Below, one piece after another: positions 9,701 through 18,270 of a stretch of 42,902 nucleotides of DNA. Every line of letters starts with the position of its first letter. Position 1 is the first letter of the stretch. The notes under the pieces are model-generated. The model searched no databases. It saw only the letters and a list, made by a program, of their open reading frames with translations, and was not told the DNA's origin. The translations under genes were made by a program, and so were the position numbers. Origin of the DNA: an uncultured Flavobacteriales bacterium (lineage in GTDB: Bacteria; Bacteroidota; Bacteroidia; Flavobacteriales; Crocinitomicaceae); the NCBI GenBank assembly GCA_946478775.1, contig CAMLDR010000012.1, positions 1 through 42,902 on the forward strand, given 5' to 3'.

Positions 9701-10219
9701 TCCATCAAGGCGAATTTTAAGACCATTGGCCCGAAATACGGAAAGCAAATGAAATCGATTGCGGCTTTGGTTGCACAGATGGACCAGGATGGAATTGCTG
9801 AAATTGAGCAAAAACAGGGTTGGAGAGGAGTTGTTGATGGCGATGAGGTTATTTTGGACCTGACTGATTTTGAGATCCGTGCAGAAGACATTCCGGGGTG
9901 GCTGGTTGCTTCTGAGAACGGACTGACTGTTGCTTTGGACAGTACGATCACGGAGTCACTGCGCATGGAAGGAGTGGCGAGAGAATTGGTTAACCGTATC
10001 CAGAACCTGAGAAAGGATTCCGGATTGGAAGTAACTGATAAAATCCGGTTAACGCTCAAATCCTCCGAATTCATCCAACTGGCAGCAGAAGCAAATAAGC
10101 AATTCATTTGTGATGAGGTGTTGGCAACGGATTTGATGATTACCGGGGATGCATTTGAGGGTCTTTCAACAGATATCGAAGCAGATGCAGATACTTTGAT
10201 CCGTGTGGATAAGATCTGA
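6740..10219 (+). CDS. ileS: Isoleucyl-tRNA synthetase, type 2, with GxHH signature
   Basis: This 1159-residue class I synthetase charges tRNA-Ile with isoleucine in the cytoplasm. Its start gives the usual Bacteroidota N-terminus. FFEGPPSANGLPGIHHVMAR holds the ATP-binding signature, and KMSKSKGN near residue 705 is the second signature. WTTTPWTLSSNTALCVG marks the editing domain. The C-terminal anticodon-binding region is long and ends in a type 2 (eukaryote-like) tail. The oddity is the first signature: where the class has HxGH, this enzyme has Gly57-Ile58-His59-His60, i.e. GxHH. That altered motif has been reported for some type 2 IleRS and linked to very high mupirocin resistance. It is a single-gene unit with its own -7 box and terminator. 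Confidence 0.98.
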   Translation: MSQKYNEYQGLNLPNAAQSVLEKWKNERVFEASISTREGAEPFVFFEGPPSANGLPGIHHVMARSIKDIFCRYQTLKGKQVKRKAGWDTHGLPVELGVEKELGITKEDIGKKISVEDYNKACREAVMRYTDIWNRLTEEMGYWVDMEDPYITYEPKYMESVWWLLGQLYEKNLLYKGYTIQPYSPMAGTGLSSHELNMPGCYRDVKDTTVVAQFKILDGQNLPFHASEGTQGLAYLLAWTTTPWTLSSNTALCVGPKIDYVLVSTFNPYTHEPVQVILAKDLLAAHFGKGFVAVEAESELSTYKEGAKQIPFIVLDSCKGSDLVGIRYEQLLPGALPYENADQAFRVIPGDFVTTSDGTGIVHIAPTFGADDARVATESGVPAMLVLDEKENPVPLVDLRGRFRSEVSDVVFGLAGEYVKADYLTDEEKETEFQKQKEALKTIIPDLKAYMSVDERIALKLKIENRAFKIEKYEHSYPHCWRTDKSVLYYPLDSWFIKVTNVKERMIALNNTINWKPASTGTGRFGEWLKNANDWNLSRSRYWGIPIPIWSTEDGDERICISSVEQLKAECEQAVSAGLMTENPFESFKPNNFSTENYSQLDLHKNYVDEITLVSPSGKPMKRESDLIDVWFDSGAMPYAQWHYPFENKELIDNKKSYPADFIAEGVDQTRGWFYTLHAIATMCFDSVAFKNVMSNGLVLDKNGLKMSKSKGNTVDPFETLSKYGPDATRWYMITNAQPWDNLKFDTDGITEVQRKFFGTLYNTYSFFALYANIDGFNYSEAEIPLNERPEIDRWILSKLNSLIAQVDEAYASFEPTKAGRLIQDFVTDQLSNWYVRLCRRRFWKGDYEADKISAYQTLYTCLEAVAIMGSPIAPFYLDQLFSDLNAISGRHPVNSVHLAFFPKSNADLIDLELEAQMEIAQNVSSLVLALRAKEKIRVRQPLQKIMVPVLNAHFAANITHVQDLILSEVNVKELELLDAANNIFVKSIKANFKTIGPKYGKQMKSIAALVAQMDQDGIAEIEQKQGWRGVVDGDEVILDLTDFEIRAEDIPGWLVASENGLTVALDSTITESLRMEGVARELVNRIQNLRKDSGLEVTDKIRLTLKSSEFIQLAAEANKQFICDEVLATDLMITGDAFEGLSTDIEADADTLIRVDKI

Positions 10220-10237
10220 TTTTAAAAGAATAAATTG

Positions 10238-10265
10238 AAAGGCCTTCATTATGAGGGCCTTTTTC
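10238..10265 (+). terminator. Intrinsic terminator after ileS
   Basis: AAAGGCCTTC and the facing GAGGGCCTTT form a GC-rich hairpin (one G-T pair) with a short AT-rich loop and a T run, 19 nt after the ileS stop. Confidence 0.85.
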
Positions 10266-10320
10266 CAACTAACCGAAACAATTGTCCGTTAGTTAAAGTA
10301 ACCGTATAAGTCAAAGCATC

Positions 10321-11979
10321 ATGCTGAATAGAATACTAATTATATTTTTTCTTTCCTGCTCAACAGCTTATTCGCAGGATTTTGGGTGGACCATCTCCAA
10401 TGAGGGTAAAACATCGAACGGATCTTATGTAGAAACAGATGCTGCCGGAAATGTTTATGTATATGGAAGTTTTTCAGATACCATAGATTTGGACCCTTCT
10501 GCAGGAGTTGCACAATACACCACGATCAATTCTATAAGTGAAAACTACCTTGCAAAGTATGACGCTGCCGGAAATTACCTATGGTCCAAAAAAATGGCCG
10601 GTTTTCTGCCTCAAGGCAATGAACGCGATTTGTTGGCACTTGATTCCCAGGGAAATATTCTGCTTGCGGTTAATTTTCAAGATTCGCTGAGTGATTTGAA
10701 TGACAGTACTTATTACGCTATGGCGGGTTCCAGAGATTTCGGAATCCTGAAATTAGACGGAAACGGAAATCAGTTATGGTTTAAGCTTGCACAAAGTATT
10801 TCAGATGAGTGGTTCCGTTTCATTGATGTCGATAATCAGGACCATCTTTTGTTAAGCGGATCATTTACAGGTGCTTTGAATATTGATTTTGGTTCAGGTA
10901 GCGAAATCATTTCACCCGACGGATATGTTTCTAATTTCCTTCTGAAGCTGGATGTATCAGGAACATTCGAATGGGTTAGAACCTGGAGCGGAGCAATGGA
11001 AGTAATGGATCTCGCAATCGATACTTCCCGGAATATATGGGTCACCGGCAATTTCACAGATACAGTTGATTTAGATCCTTCTGTGGGTGATTTTACAGTT
11101 CAGAATACGACAAATAATGTGCAGGCTTTTACTTTAAAATTGACTTCAAACGGAGATTTTAGCTGGGCAAAAACGGTTATAAGCACGATCCTGGCTTATT
11201 CGGACAGAATAGCCCTCACCGGAAACAATGAAGCCATAATCGGAGGAAGGTATCAAGGAACCGTTCAAATGGTCTCCGGAACCTATTTCTTACCGGTGAA
11301 TATGAACGCCTATTTATTGAAGCTGGACGAAAACGGTACGGAGCAATGGTCGCGAAACATTCAGTGCGAGGGATATAATTTAATCTCGGAAATCAAAGTG
11401 TTAAGTGATGGAACTATTTTCTTTTTGGGAAACTTTTATGACACGACCTACTTTATGGCACCGACGATCGGCATGCAGCTGATTCCGAATAATCCATACG
11501 ATATCTTTTGTGCCTGGTACAACAGTGCCGGAAATGTAAGATGGGCAACACGTTTTGAGGGAACCGGGGGGATATTAGTGATGGATCTTGCGAAAAATTC
11601 AGGAGATACACTGGTAATGACTGGATATTATACCGGAGATTTTGATTTCAACCTTGGACCTGCAGTAGAAACGGAAACAGCTCAAAGCTATTACCATGGT
11701 TTTGTAAAGAAAATGTATTTCGATAAACTAATTTCCCTGGGAATCGAAGGGAAGGAAAGGATGCAAATAGCTTATTCAAATCCGGTGAATGATCGTTTGT
11801 TTTACCAATCAGATACACACATTGAAAAAGCATCTGTTTTTTCATTGAATGGCTCATTAGTCAGTGAAATAAATAATCCCGCAGGAGAAATTGATTTTCA
11901 GGGAATTGAGTCGGGCATATATTTGGTTCATTTCAAATCCGCTCAGGAAATAGTTACCGCAAGAATTGTCCGTTTATAA
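10321..11979 (+). CDS. Secreted beta-propeller-like protein with T9SS sorting domain
   Basis: This 552-residue protein has a signal peptide (MLNRILIIFFLSCSTAYSQ). The body contains repeating blade-like units, e.g. GNVYVYGSFSDTIDLDPSAG near residue 48 and WVTGNFTDTVDLDPSVG near residue 240. The repeated themes are LKLD.NG...W and GSF/GNF.DT.DLDPS, as in SBBP-type beta-propeller proteins of Bacteroidota. The last ~80 residues (MQIAYSNPVNDRLFYQS to GIYLVHFKSAQEIVTARIV) are a type A T9SS C-terminal sorting domain, which directs outer-membrane export and usually surface attachment. The ligand or enzymatic role, if any, is not evident. A 7-bp inverted repeat (AACTAAC/GTTAGTT) precedes it. Confidence 0.88.
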   Translation: MLNRILIIFFLSCSTAYSQDFGWTISNEGKTSNGSYVETDAAGNVYVYGSFSDTIDLDPSAGVAQYTTINSISENYLAKYDAAGNYLWSKKMAGFLPQGNERDLLALDSQGNILLAVNFQDSLSDLNDSTYYAMAGSRDFGILKLDGNGNQLWFKLAQSISDEWFRFIDVDNQDHLLLSGSFTGALNIDFGSGSEIISPDGYVSNFLLKLDVSGTFEWVRTWSGAMEVMDLAIDTSRNIWVTGNFTDTVDLDPSVGDFTVQNTTNNVQAFTLKLTSNGDFSWAKTVISTILAYSDRIALTGNNEAIIGGRYQGTVQMVSGTYFLPVNMNAYLLKLDENGTEQWSRNIQCEGYNLISEIKVLSDGTIFFLGNFYDTTYFMAPTIGMQLIPNNPYDIFCAWYNSAGNVRWATRFEGTGGILVMDLAKNSGDTLVMTGYYTGDFDFNLGPAVETETAQSYYHGFVKKMYFDKLISLGIEGKERMQIAYSNPVNDRLFYQSDTHIEKASVFSLNGSLVSEINNPAGEIDFQGIESGIYLVHFKSAQEIVTARIVRL

Positions 11980-12055
11980 CAGAAAAGAACTTAAAACTTC
12001 CAAATTTAACCGGTTACTTCATTTGTCTTAGTATTTTTAAAACAAAGACCGGGAA

Positions 12056-14092
12056 ATGCGATTGTTTAAAAGGACTAAAAGGAAACAACTGGACGAGCTG
12101 TTCGATGAATTTTACGGTGAAGCGGATTACACCTCGGATAACCTGGAATTCCTGATCGATCTGGTCGCTCACTTTCGCCCTAAGAAAATAGAAAAAGACC
12201 CGTCGCGGCGGGTAAGCATTCAGCCGCTTTTGGATTACCTGAAAGAACATACTGTGAGACGCTATGCAATGGCCGTTTATCTCCGGAATATATTTCAAAA
12301 CCGCAAATTTACATCCATTTTAACGGATTCGGGCATCATCCGGGACGCTTATTTTATGCGTGAAGTAAAGGAACGTTTGCTTTCAAAGATTTTACCCGAG
12401 CAGCCTGAATCGGATACCCTGCAGTTTTTATTGAACCAGGTTTTCTACAAGCAGCAGGATTTTGAATGGATCCAGGAAATTGACCTTACGGAAATCAATG
12501 AGTTAATTCTTTTGCTGGACCTGAACACGATCTATGATGCCGATGAAAGCAGCAGGAATTCACCGGTTACGGAAACGGTGAATGGGATCAGCTTGCTGAT
12601 TCAGCGCATAAGCGGGAGGGCTTTGGAGCAGGACGTATTAATTATGGTCCCGGAATACGAGGATATGCAAAGCCCTTTTGAATTATTCGAGAAGAAACTG
12701 GACCTCGTTATTGCGAAAATTGCTCAGCAGCGTACTTTTTCCGTATCGGCTACAGACTCCGATTTCCAGGATTTGGTCCAATTGCTGCAAGGTTGCCACC
12801 AAATTATCAATACCGCTTTTGACAACAGTGCAAAATTTGGGATTTCCATTCGTGTCAATCAAAGTTTATTGCGCATCCGGCAACAATTGTTTCGAATAGA
12901 GGCATTGTTGCCTTTACTTGCTACAGATTCCGAGGAAGACAAACGCGACAATTCGATTTATCTTGCCATAAGACTGATTAAATACAACTGCAGAAAGAAC
13001 AATATTCGGCGCCTGATGCTGGACAGTACACAAACCATCGCTTACGAAGTAACACAACATACCGCAAAAACAGGTGAGCATTACATTACCGAGTCTAAAA
13101 AAGACTATATCCGGATGCTTTTGACAGCAATGGGGGGAGGATTGGTAGTCGGTTTTCTGTGTCTGTTCAAAGTGGTCTTAGGAAGGGCAGATGTTAGTGA
13201 TTTTGGTCATGCTTTTCTGTACAGTTTAAATTATGCGTTCGGATTTATTCTGATCTATCTTTTAGGATTTACACTAGCGACAAAACAACCTGCGATGACG
13301 GCAGCAGCTATCGTAAAGTCAATCGAAAGCGGGTTGTCTAATTCCGTAAATGATGAAGACAGACACCGGTCTTTTGCGATTTTGTTTTCTCATCTCTTTC
13401 GTTCCCAATTCATTGCTTTCGTTGGAAACGTCCTGATTGCATTTCCGGTTGCGATGCTATTGATCTGGTCTTTACAGGGAGTAGCGGGATTTCAGATTGT
13501 GGATCAACACAAAAGTGATGCTTTAATGAAGGATTTAAACCCGGTTCAATCCTGGGCAATTCTGCATGCCGCAATCGCGGGAGTTTTTCTGTTTTTATCC
13601 GGCATCATTTCCGGATCCATTTCCAACAAGATCAAACACAAAAAGATTTATAACCGAATTAAGGAGCATCCTGTCCTGAAGATTTCCCTGGGAAAAGAAA
13701 ATGCAAAACGCTTTGCAGAATGGATTGAAGAGAAATGGGCCGGAGTGGCATCTAACTTTTGGTTTGGTGTATTCCTGGGTTCAACGGCATCAATCGGGAT
13801 CTTTTTGGGATTGAATTTAGATATCCGGCACATTACCTTTGCCGCCGGAAATATGGCCCTTGGCTTATTCGGAAGCAATTTTGAACCAAGCTGGTATCCG
13901 ATCTCAATGGGTGTTCTGGGAATTGGGATTATAGGCTTTGTGAATTTCATCGTGAGTTTCGCACTTTCACTGTGGCTGGCACTTCGCTCCCGCGATATTC
14001 CGATCTCTGAATTGAAACACCTTTTCCATTCTGTTTGGCTGTATTTCCGATACAAACCACTGGCATTTTTCTTTCCGGTAAAGAACCATTGA
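12056..14092 (+). CDS. PF10136-family multi-pass membrane protein (so-called site-specific recombinase)
   Basis: This 678-residue protein matches the family often labelled 'site-specific recombinase' after gonococcal Gcr. The tell-tale segment is FLYSLNYAFGFILIYLLG followed by FTLATKQPAMTAAA at residues ~387-417. Residues 1-340 are helical and soluble. Hydrophobic helices follow near 354-376, 386-405, 450-472, 500-520, 568-587 and 615-642. That topology is hard to reconcile with a DNA recombinase, and I see no tyrosine- or serine-recombinase catalytic motif. I therefore call it by family only, an inner-membrane protein of unknown function. It stands 76 nt after the propeller gene. Confidence 0.82.
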   Translation: MRLFKRTKRKQLDELFDEFYGEADYTSDNLEFLIDLVAHFRPKKIEKDPSRRVSIQPLLDYLKEHTVRRYAMAVYLRNIFQNRKFTSILTDSGIIRDAYFMREVKERLLSKILPEQPESDTLQFLLNQVFYKQQDFEWIQEIDLTEINELILLLDLNTIYDADESSRNSPVTETVNGISLLIQRISGRALEQDVLIMVPEYEDMQSPFELFEKKLDLVIAKIAQQRTFSVSATDSDFQDLVQLLQGCHQIINTAFDNSAKFGISIRVNQSLLRIRQQLFRIEALLPLLATDSEEDKRDNSIYLAIRLIKYNCRKNNIRRLMLDSTQTIAYEVTQHTAKTGEHYITESKKDYIRMLLTAMGGGLVVGFLCLFKVVLGRADVSDFGHAFLYSLNYAFGFILIYLLGFTLATKQPAMTAAAIVKSIESGLSNSVNDEDRHRSFAILFSHLFRSQFIAFVGNVLIAFPVAMLLIWSLQGVAGFQIVDQHKSDALMKDLNPVQSWAILHAAIAGVFLFLSGIISGSISNKIKHKKIYNRIKEHPVLKISLGKENAKRFAEWIEEKWAGVASNFWFGVFLGSTASIGIFLGLNLDIRHITFAAGNMALGLFGSNFEPSWYPISMGVLGIGIIGFVNFIVSFALSLWLALRSRDIPISELKHLFHSVWLYFRYKPLAFFFPVKNH

Positions 14093-14183
14093 TCAGATCA
14101 GTGATTGCTATATCAATTGTTAAGAATCAACTTGTTTCCTCGTTTAAAATGTTAAATAATTAAGAAATAAGCAACTGATTCCC

Positions 14184-14191
14184 TATCTTCG
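14184..14191 (+). promoter_or_regulatory. Possible -7 box before Ig-repeat protein gene
   Basis: TATCTTCG differs from TAnnTTTG at one position and lies 26 nt before the start codon at 14218. It is weak by itself but at the expected distance. Confidence 0.3.
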
Positions 14192-14217
14192 GGGCACATT
14201 AATTTTATTAACTTACT

Positions 14218-16893
14218 ATGAAAAAATCATTACTGCTACTCTCGTTATTAACGAGCAGTATGCTTGGGTTTAGCCAACAAGGTAACAAGTTGGGTATTCG
14301 TCAAGTAAATAACATCTCCCATCCTCAAAGAGTGTCGGCTCAAAACAATGGTGAAAAAACACTTCTTTGTACCGATACGCTTCGTTACTCCCTCGCTAAA
14401 GAGCAAATTCTTGGAGCACAGAACTATTTTATTTTCGATGTGTGGCAAGGAGATGCCGAAGCAATTACGATGACATATTTGCTATCAGGTGCATCTGCTA
14501 CTATTAGTGGTGTTGAATTTGAAGGAGCTAGTAATTATGATCTTGGTACTCCAAATTGTACGGTTCGGGCTTCTATCTATTCCGTTAATGCTTCATATGT
14601 TCCTACTACCCAATTAGCGACAGGAACTGTTGTCATTGGTGATACAAATCTGTATTATGTAAATTTTGCACCCATTACTGTAACAGGTAATTATGCTGTT
14701 GTACTAGAGCCCGTTTCAACTGATGGAGTTCTGGATATTTTAATTAACAACGCTGCACCTTCACAAAGTTATGATGAAACTTTATGTCGTGCCAAATCTT
14801 CATGGTATGCTTCCTCTAGCGGTGCTTACGTGACCATTCCAACTTATACTTCCACATTTAACGGGGGGCCATATAATTTTGAGCCGTTGGTTGCGCCAAT
14901 TGTATCTTATTCCATAAATACGGCATTCACCCCATCTGCCACTACAGTTTGTCAAGGAACACCTGTTACTTATACCAACGGTACAACTCCGGCAAGCGTA
15001 CTTTCAAGCAGAATGTTTAACTACCAGGTATTTAGAACATTCTTCTCTTTAGCTACCTCGGATTCTACATTCGTTTACGATATGGACAATTTGTCACCAT
15101 ATATTTGGAACGGAACTACAACATACACTCATCCAACTGCCGGAGCTTATGATGTTCTTTTAGGAACAAACGGAGGTTTTTGGAACAGCTGTTTTGATTT
15201 TACTACACAAACAATTACAGTGAATCCTACTCCTGCAACTCCAACAATTACTCCGGGAGGACCAACAACTTTCTGCGCGGGTGGATCGGTTACTTTAACT
15301 TCTTCAGCTGCAACCGGAAATACCTGGTCAAATGGTGCAACAACGCAAGCGATTACTGTCAACTCCACAGGACCGGTTACAGTTACTGCTGCTGCCTTGG
15401 GGTGTACATCACCTGCTTCTGCTGCAACAACCATTACAGTGAATCCTTTGGATAACGCAGCATACACTTATCCTACAAATGCTATTTGTGACCTGTCTCC
15501 TAACCAAACTCCTACTACTTCAGCAGCGGGTACTTTCTCTGCTACACCTGCAGGATTGGTTTTTGCAAACACTTCAACAGGAGAAATTAACGTAGCCGGA
15601 AGTACTTCCGGATCTTACTCGGTGACTTACACTACTTCTGGAACTTGTCCGAATACAAGCACGCAAACAGTGGTGATCTCAGGAGCACCGGATGCAGCAT
15701 TTACCTATGCTCAAACAAGCTACTGTGCAAACGGAACGGACCCGAACCCGGTATACGGTGCAGGAGCAAGTGCAGGAGCATTCAGCTCTACAACAGGTTT
15801 GGTAATCAATGCTTCAACCGGAGCAATTGATCTTTCTTCAAGTAACTCAGGAACTTATACCGTAACCAATTCAATTGCTGCAAACGGATCTTGTCCGGCA
15901 GATGCTGAAACTTTCAGCGTAACGATCGCTGCGGCACCAACAGCTGCTGTTTCAGGCGGTGGAGCACAATGTGGAACGGGAACTCTTCCTGTGAATGTGA
16001 CTTTAACAGGAGCTGGTCCTTGGGATATTACCTATTCTGACGGCACAACTACCGGTAATGCAACAGGAGTAACTACTTCTCCATTCGTGATCAACGCAAC
16101 TGCAAACGGAACTTATACGGTTTCAGCTGTAACAATGGGCGGATGTACCGCAGCGGGAACAGGAACAGCAACGGTGGTGTTCCATACAAACCCAACGGTA
16201 ACATTTACTCCGGTTGGAAATGTATGTGATAATGCAAGCCCGATTACCCTGGCTGCATCACCTGCCGGCGGATCTTTCTCAGGTTCAACAGGAGTATCGG
16301 GTTCAACTTTTGATCCAAACGGTTTAACTCCGGGTTCCATTACCCTGACTTACAACTACACAGATGCAAATAACTGTTCAGGTTCTGCAACTTCAACGTT
16401 CACATTGAATGCAACACCAACAGCAACTCTTGGAACATTCACAGATGTATGTTTGCAAGCTGCTGCATTTGCTTTAAGCGGTGGTTTACCTGCAGGCGGA
16501 ACGTATAGCGGAACGGGTGTAACGGGTGGAAACTTCGCCCCTGCAACTGCAGGAGCGGGAACGCAAACGATTACATATACCGTTACTGAAAATGGTTGTT
16601 CAGATGCAGTTTCTCAAAGTATTATCGTTGAGGATTGTGCCGGAATCGAAGAAGCAGCGGCTTTCGGATTGGAGGTTTATCCAAACCCTGCAAGCTCAGT
16701 TGTAACAATTAAGACCGGAAAAGATGTTACTTTCTCCATGATCTCTGAAGACGGAAAAGTCGTTTACCCCGTATCTTCTTTGTCTATGAATACGCAAACT
16801 GAATTAGCCGTTTCTCATTTGGCTAAAGGAATTTATTTCCTTCACTTTAACAGCGCTCAAGGAAACCTGGTGCAAAAGGTGATTGTGAAGTAA
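14218..16893 (+). CDS. Secreted Ig/PKD-repeat adhesin-like protein with T9SS sorting domain
   Basis: This 891-residue protein starts with a signal peptide (MKKSLLLLSLLTSSMLGFSQ). Residues ~40-240 form a beta-rich N-terminal domain. From ~245 to ~805 follow Cys-containing Ig/PKD-like modules rich in Thr, Ser, Ala and Gly, each opening with patterns like PTTFCAGGSVTLTSS. Two module edges share the identical 15-mer ATTACAGTGAATCCT at 15214 and 15433, 219 bp (73 codons) apart, which points to tandem module duplication. Residues ~815-891 (LEVYPNPASSVVTIKT ... AKGIYFLHFN) are a type A T9SS sorting domain. It is likely surface-displayed, perhaps an adhesin; no enzymatic motif is seen. A strong terminator follows. 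Confidence 0.9.
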   Translation: MKKSLLLLSLLTSSMLGFSQQGNKLGIRQVNNISHPQRVSAQNNGEKTLLCTDTLRYSLAKEQILGAQNYFIFDVWQGDAEAITMTYLLSGASATISGVEFEGASNYDLGTPNCTVRASIYSVNASYVPTTQLATGTVVIGDTNLYYVNFAPITVTGNYAVVLEPVSTDGVLDILINNAAPSQSYDETLCRAKSSWYASSSGAYVTIPTYTSTFNGGPYNFEPLVAPIVSYSINTAFTPSATTVCQGTPVTYTNGTTPASVLSSRMFNYQVFRTFFSLATSDSTFVYDMDNLSPYIWNGTTTYTHPTAGAYDVLLGTNGGFWNSCFDFTTQTITVNPTPATPTITPGGPTTFCAGGSVTLTSSAATGNTWSNGATTQAITVNSTGPVTVTAAALGCTSPASAATTITVNPLDNAAYTYPTNAICDLSPNQTPTTSAAGTFSATPAGLVFANTSTGEINVAGSTSGSYSVTYTTSGTCPNTSTQTVVISGAPDAAFTYAQTSYCANGTDPNPVYGAGASAGAFSSTTGLVINASTGAIDLSSSNSGTYTVTNSIAANGSCPADAETFSVTIAAAPTAAVSGGGAQCGTGTLPVNVTLTGAGPWDITYSDGTTTGNATGVTTSPFVINATANGTYTVSAVTMGGCTAAGTGTATVVFHTNPTVTFTPVGNVCDNASPITLAASPAGGSFSGSTGVSGSTFDPNGLTPGSITLTYNYTDANNCSGSATSTFTLNATPTATLGTFTDVCLQAAAFALSGGLPAGGTYSGTGVTGGNFAPATAGAGTQTITYTVTENGCSDAVSQSIIVEDCAGIEEAAAFGLEVYPNPASSVVTIKTGKDVTFSMISEDGKVVYPVSSLSMNTQTELAVSHLAKGIYFLHFNSAQGNLVQKVIVK

Positions 16894-16910
16894 ATCAAAT
16901 GATCTATACA

Positions 16911-16947
16911 AAATCCCGCGCATCAGCTGATGCGCGGGATTTTTTTG
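16911..16947 (+). terminator. Strong intrinsic terminator
   Basis: A perfect 16-bp inverted repeat (AAATCCCGCGCATCAG then its exact complement) is followed by a run of seven T. It sits 18 nt after the stop of the Ig-repeat gene. Confidence 0.92.
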
Positions 16948-16960
16948 TTTTTAAAAGAAT

Positions 16961-17125
16961 TACTTCCGGAGTTGCTGATCCACCACACCACGAACTCTGT
17001 TTTGAGTAGCTTCACTATCCGTAATGCTTAGTTTTTTGAGAAAGCTTCATTCCGTCTTCAGTAGCGAAGCTACTTCTTCTTACTGCTTGCGATTAATCCA
17101 TCAAACAACTTATACTGCAATTTCC
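16961..17125 (-). pseudogene. Possible remnant of a minus-strand gene end
   Basis: On the minus strand three different frames give short protein-like stretches without a start: QYKLFDGLIASSKKK then stop, SSFATEDGMKLSQKT, and SITDSEATQNRVRGVVDQQL ending at a TAA at 16962-16964. They succeed one another in order, as in a frameshifted C-terminus. A small hairpin (AGTAGC/GCTACT, 17060-17074) lies within. No family is recognised, and chance is a real alternative in only 165 bp. Confidence 0.25.
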
Positions 17126-17174
17126 TGGTATTCCTTGTATACTTTGTGGTTAACTTTCACTAATTTCGGAATCC

Positions 17175-18053
17175 ATGCCAAATAAATACGCAGCCATAGA
17201 TATCGGATCGAATGCAGCTCGATTGTTGATAGGAGAAATCGCCAGTGAAAACGGACACCCCTATGTGAAAAAAATCTCGTATACGCGTCTTCCGCTCCGT
17301 TTAGGAGGTGAAGTATTTGATTCGGGTGAGATCAGCGTTCAGAAAGCAGAAGACTTCATTAAAACCATGAAAGCCTTCAGCTTGATTGCAGATATTTTTG
17401 ATGTTTCGGCTATTCGTGCGTGCGCAACCAGTGCCATGCGCGATGCGAAGAACGGAACGGAGATCATTCAGCAGATCAAACGAAATACGGGGATCGAGAT
17501 CGAGATTATTTCCGGTGATGAAGAAGCCCGCTTGATTTTCGGGACTTTTGCATTATTGGATATCGAACGTTCGGAGTCTTACCTGGTGATTGACGTGGGC
17601 GGCGGATCTACGGAGATCAACGTGTTCGAACATGGAAAGCGTGTTGCAGCCAAAAGTTTCGATATCGGAACCGTCCGTATGTTGAAAAGCAAAGTCGAAA
17701 AGCAGGATTGGCGGGAATTGAAACAATGGATCAAAGAACACGTGGAAGATAATCCCCATGCGGTGTATGCAACCGGCGGAAATATCAATAAGATCCACAA
17801 AATCTTAGGCTTCAAAGAAAAATCTCCGGTTACATTGAGAGCCATGAATCAATTGTATAAAGAATTAGAGCCTTTAAGTGTCGGTCAACGCATGGATCGG
17901 TTCCAGTTAAAGCCCGACAGAGCGGATGTCATCGTTCCGGCCCTGGAAATCTTCCGTGTTTGTATGAGTGCGCTCAACTGCAAAGAATTATACGTTCCCA
18001 AGATCGGTTTGTCGGATGGGATTGTTTATGATTTGCATAAGAAGGAGGTGTGA
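17175..18053 (+). CDS. Ppx/GppA family phosphatase (exopolyphosphatase-like)
   Basis: This 292-residue protein has the ASKHA fold of the Ppx/GppA family, which hydrolyses polyphosphate or pppGpp. YAAIDIGSNAARLLIGEI (residues 5-22) is the first phosphate loop. SGDEEARLIFG near residue 115 carries the catalytic Glu region, and VIDVGGGSTEINVFEHG near residue 140 is the second phosphate loop. At ~290 residues it has only the two core domains and lacks the C-terminal HD-like domain of the long E. coli Ppx, as is common in Bacteroidota. Substrate preference cannot be told from sequence. A short membrane-protein ORF starts 20 nt later. Confidence 0.92.
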   Translation: MPNKYAAIDIGSNAARLLIGEIASENGHPYVKKISYTRLPLRLGGEVFDSGEISVQKAEDFIKTMKAFSLIADIFDVSAIRACATSAMRDAKNGTEIIQQIKRNTGIEIEIISGDEEARLIFGTFALLDIERSESYLVIDVGGGSTEINVFEHGKRVAAKSFDIGTVRMLKSKVEKQDWRELKQWIKEHVEDNPHAVYATGGNINKIHKILGFKEKSPVTLRAMNQLYKELEPLSVGQRMDRFQLKPDRADVIVPALEIFRVCMSALNCKELYVPKIGLSDGIVYDLHKKEV

Positions 18054-18072
18054 TTTAAGAAGCCTTAGTCTG

Positions 18073-18225
18073 ATGACCAAAAAACAAAAAATAGTTGTGA
18101 TCTCTTTGGCTGGAATTATCTCCTTGGCAGTAATAGCCTTTTACTACCAAGCAAAAACACAAACGAGTTTTTATCTGTCCCATATAGAAGTTGGCTCGAA
18201 TCCGAAGGGATCTTTGATAAAGTAG
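18073..18225 (+). CDS. Putative small membrane protein (50 residues)
   Basis: The ORF starts with MTKKQKIVVISLAGIISLAV, a positively charged N-terminus followed by one hydrophobic helix to about residue 25, then a short polar tail ending GSNPKGSLIK. It begins 20 nt after the Ppx/GppA stop on the same strand, so co-transcription is likely. The charge-helix-tail layout supports a real small protein, but there is no homology evidence. It converges on the toxin-like gene, with 45 nt between the two stop codons, and has no visible link to it. Confidence 0.45.
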   Translation: MTKKQKIVVISLAGIISLAVIAFYYQAKTQTSFYLSHIEVGSNPKGSLIK

Positions 18226-18270
18226 ACGCTCACCAGCACCAATTTCAAGGAAGTAAAACCTCCTTTTTTA

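Noticed and set aside
9625..10107. 160-codon minus-strand frame inside ileS
   Set aside because: It is antisense to the conserved C-terminal region of ileS and shows no independent signals.
12056..14092. Mobile element recombinase
   Set aside because: The family name suggests it, but the protein is multi-pass membrane, with no catalytic recombinase motif, terminal repeats or duplicated target site around it.
14214..15447. Direct-repeat mobile element suggested by repeated ATTACAGTGAATCCT
   Set aside because: The repeats are in frame, 73 codons apart, and coincide with Ig-module edges, so they reflect domain duplication.
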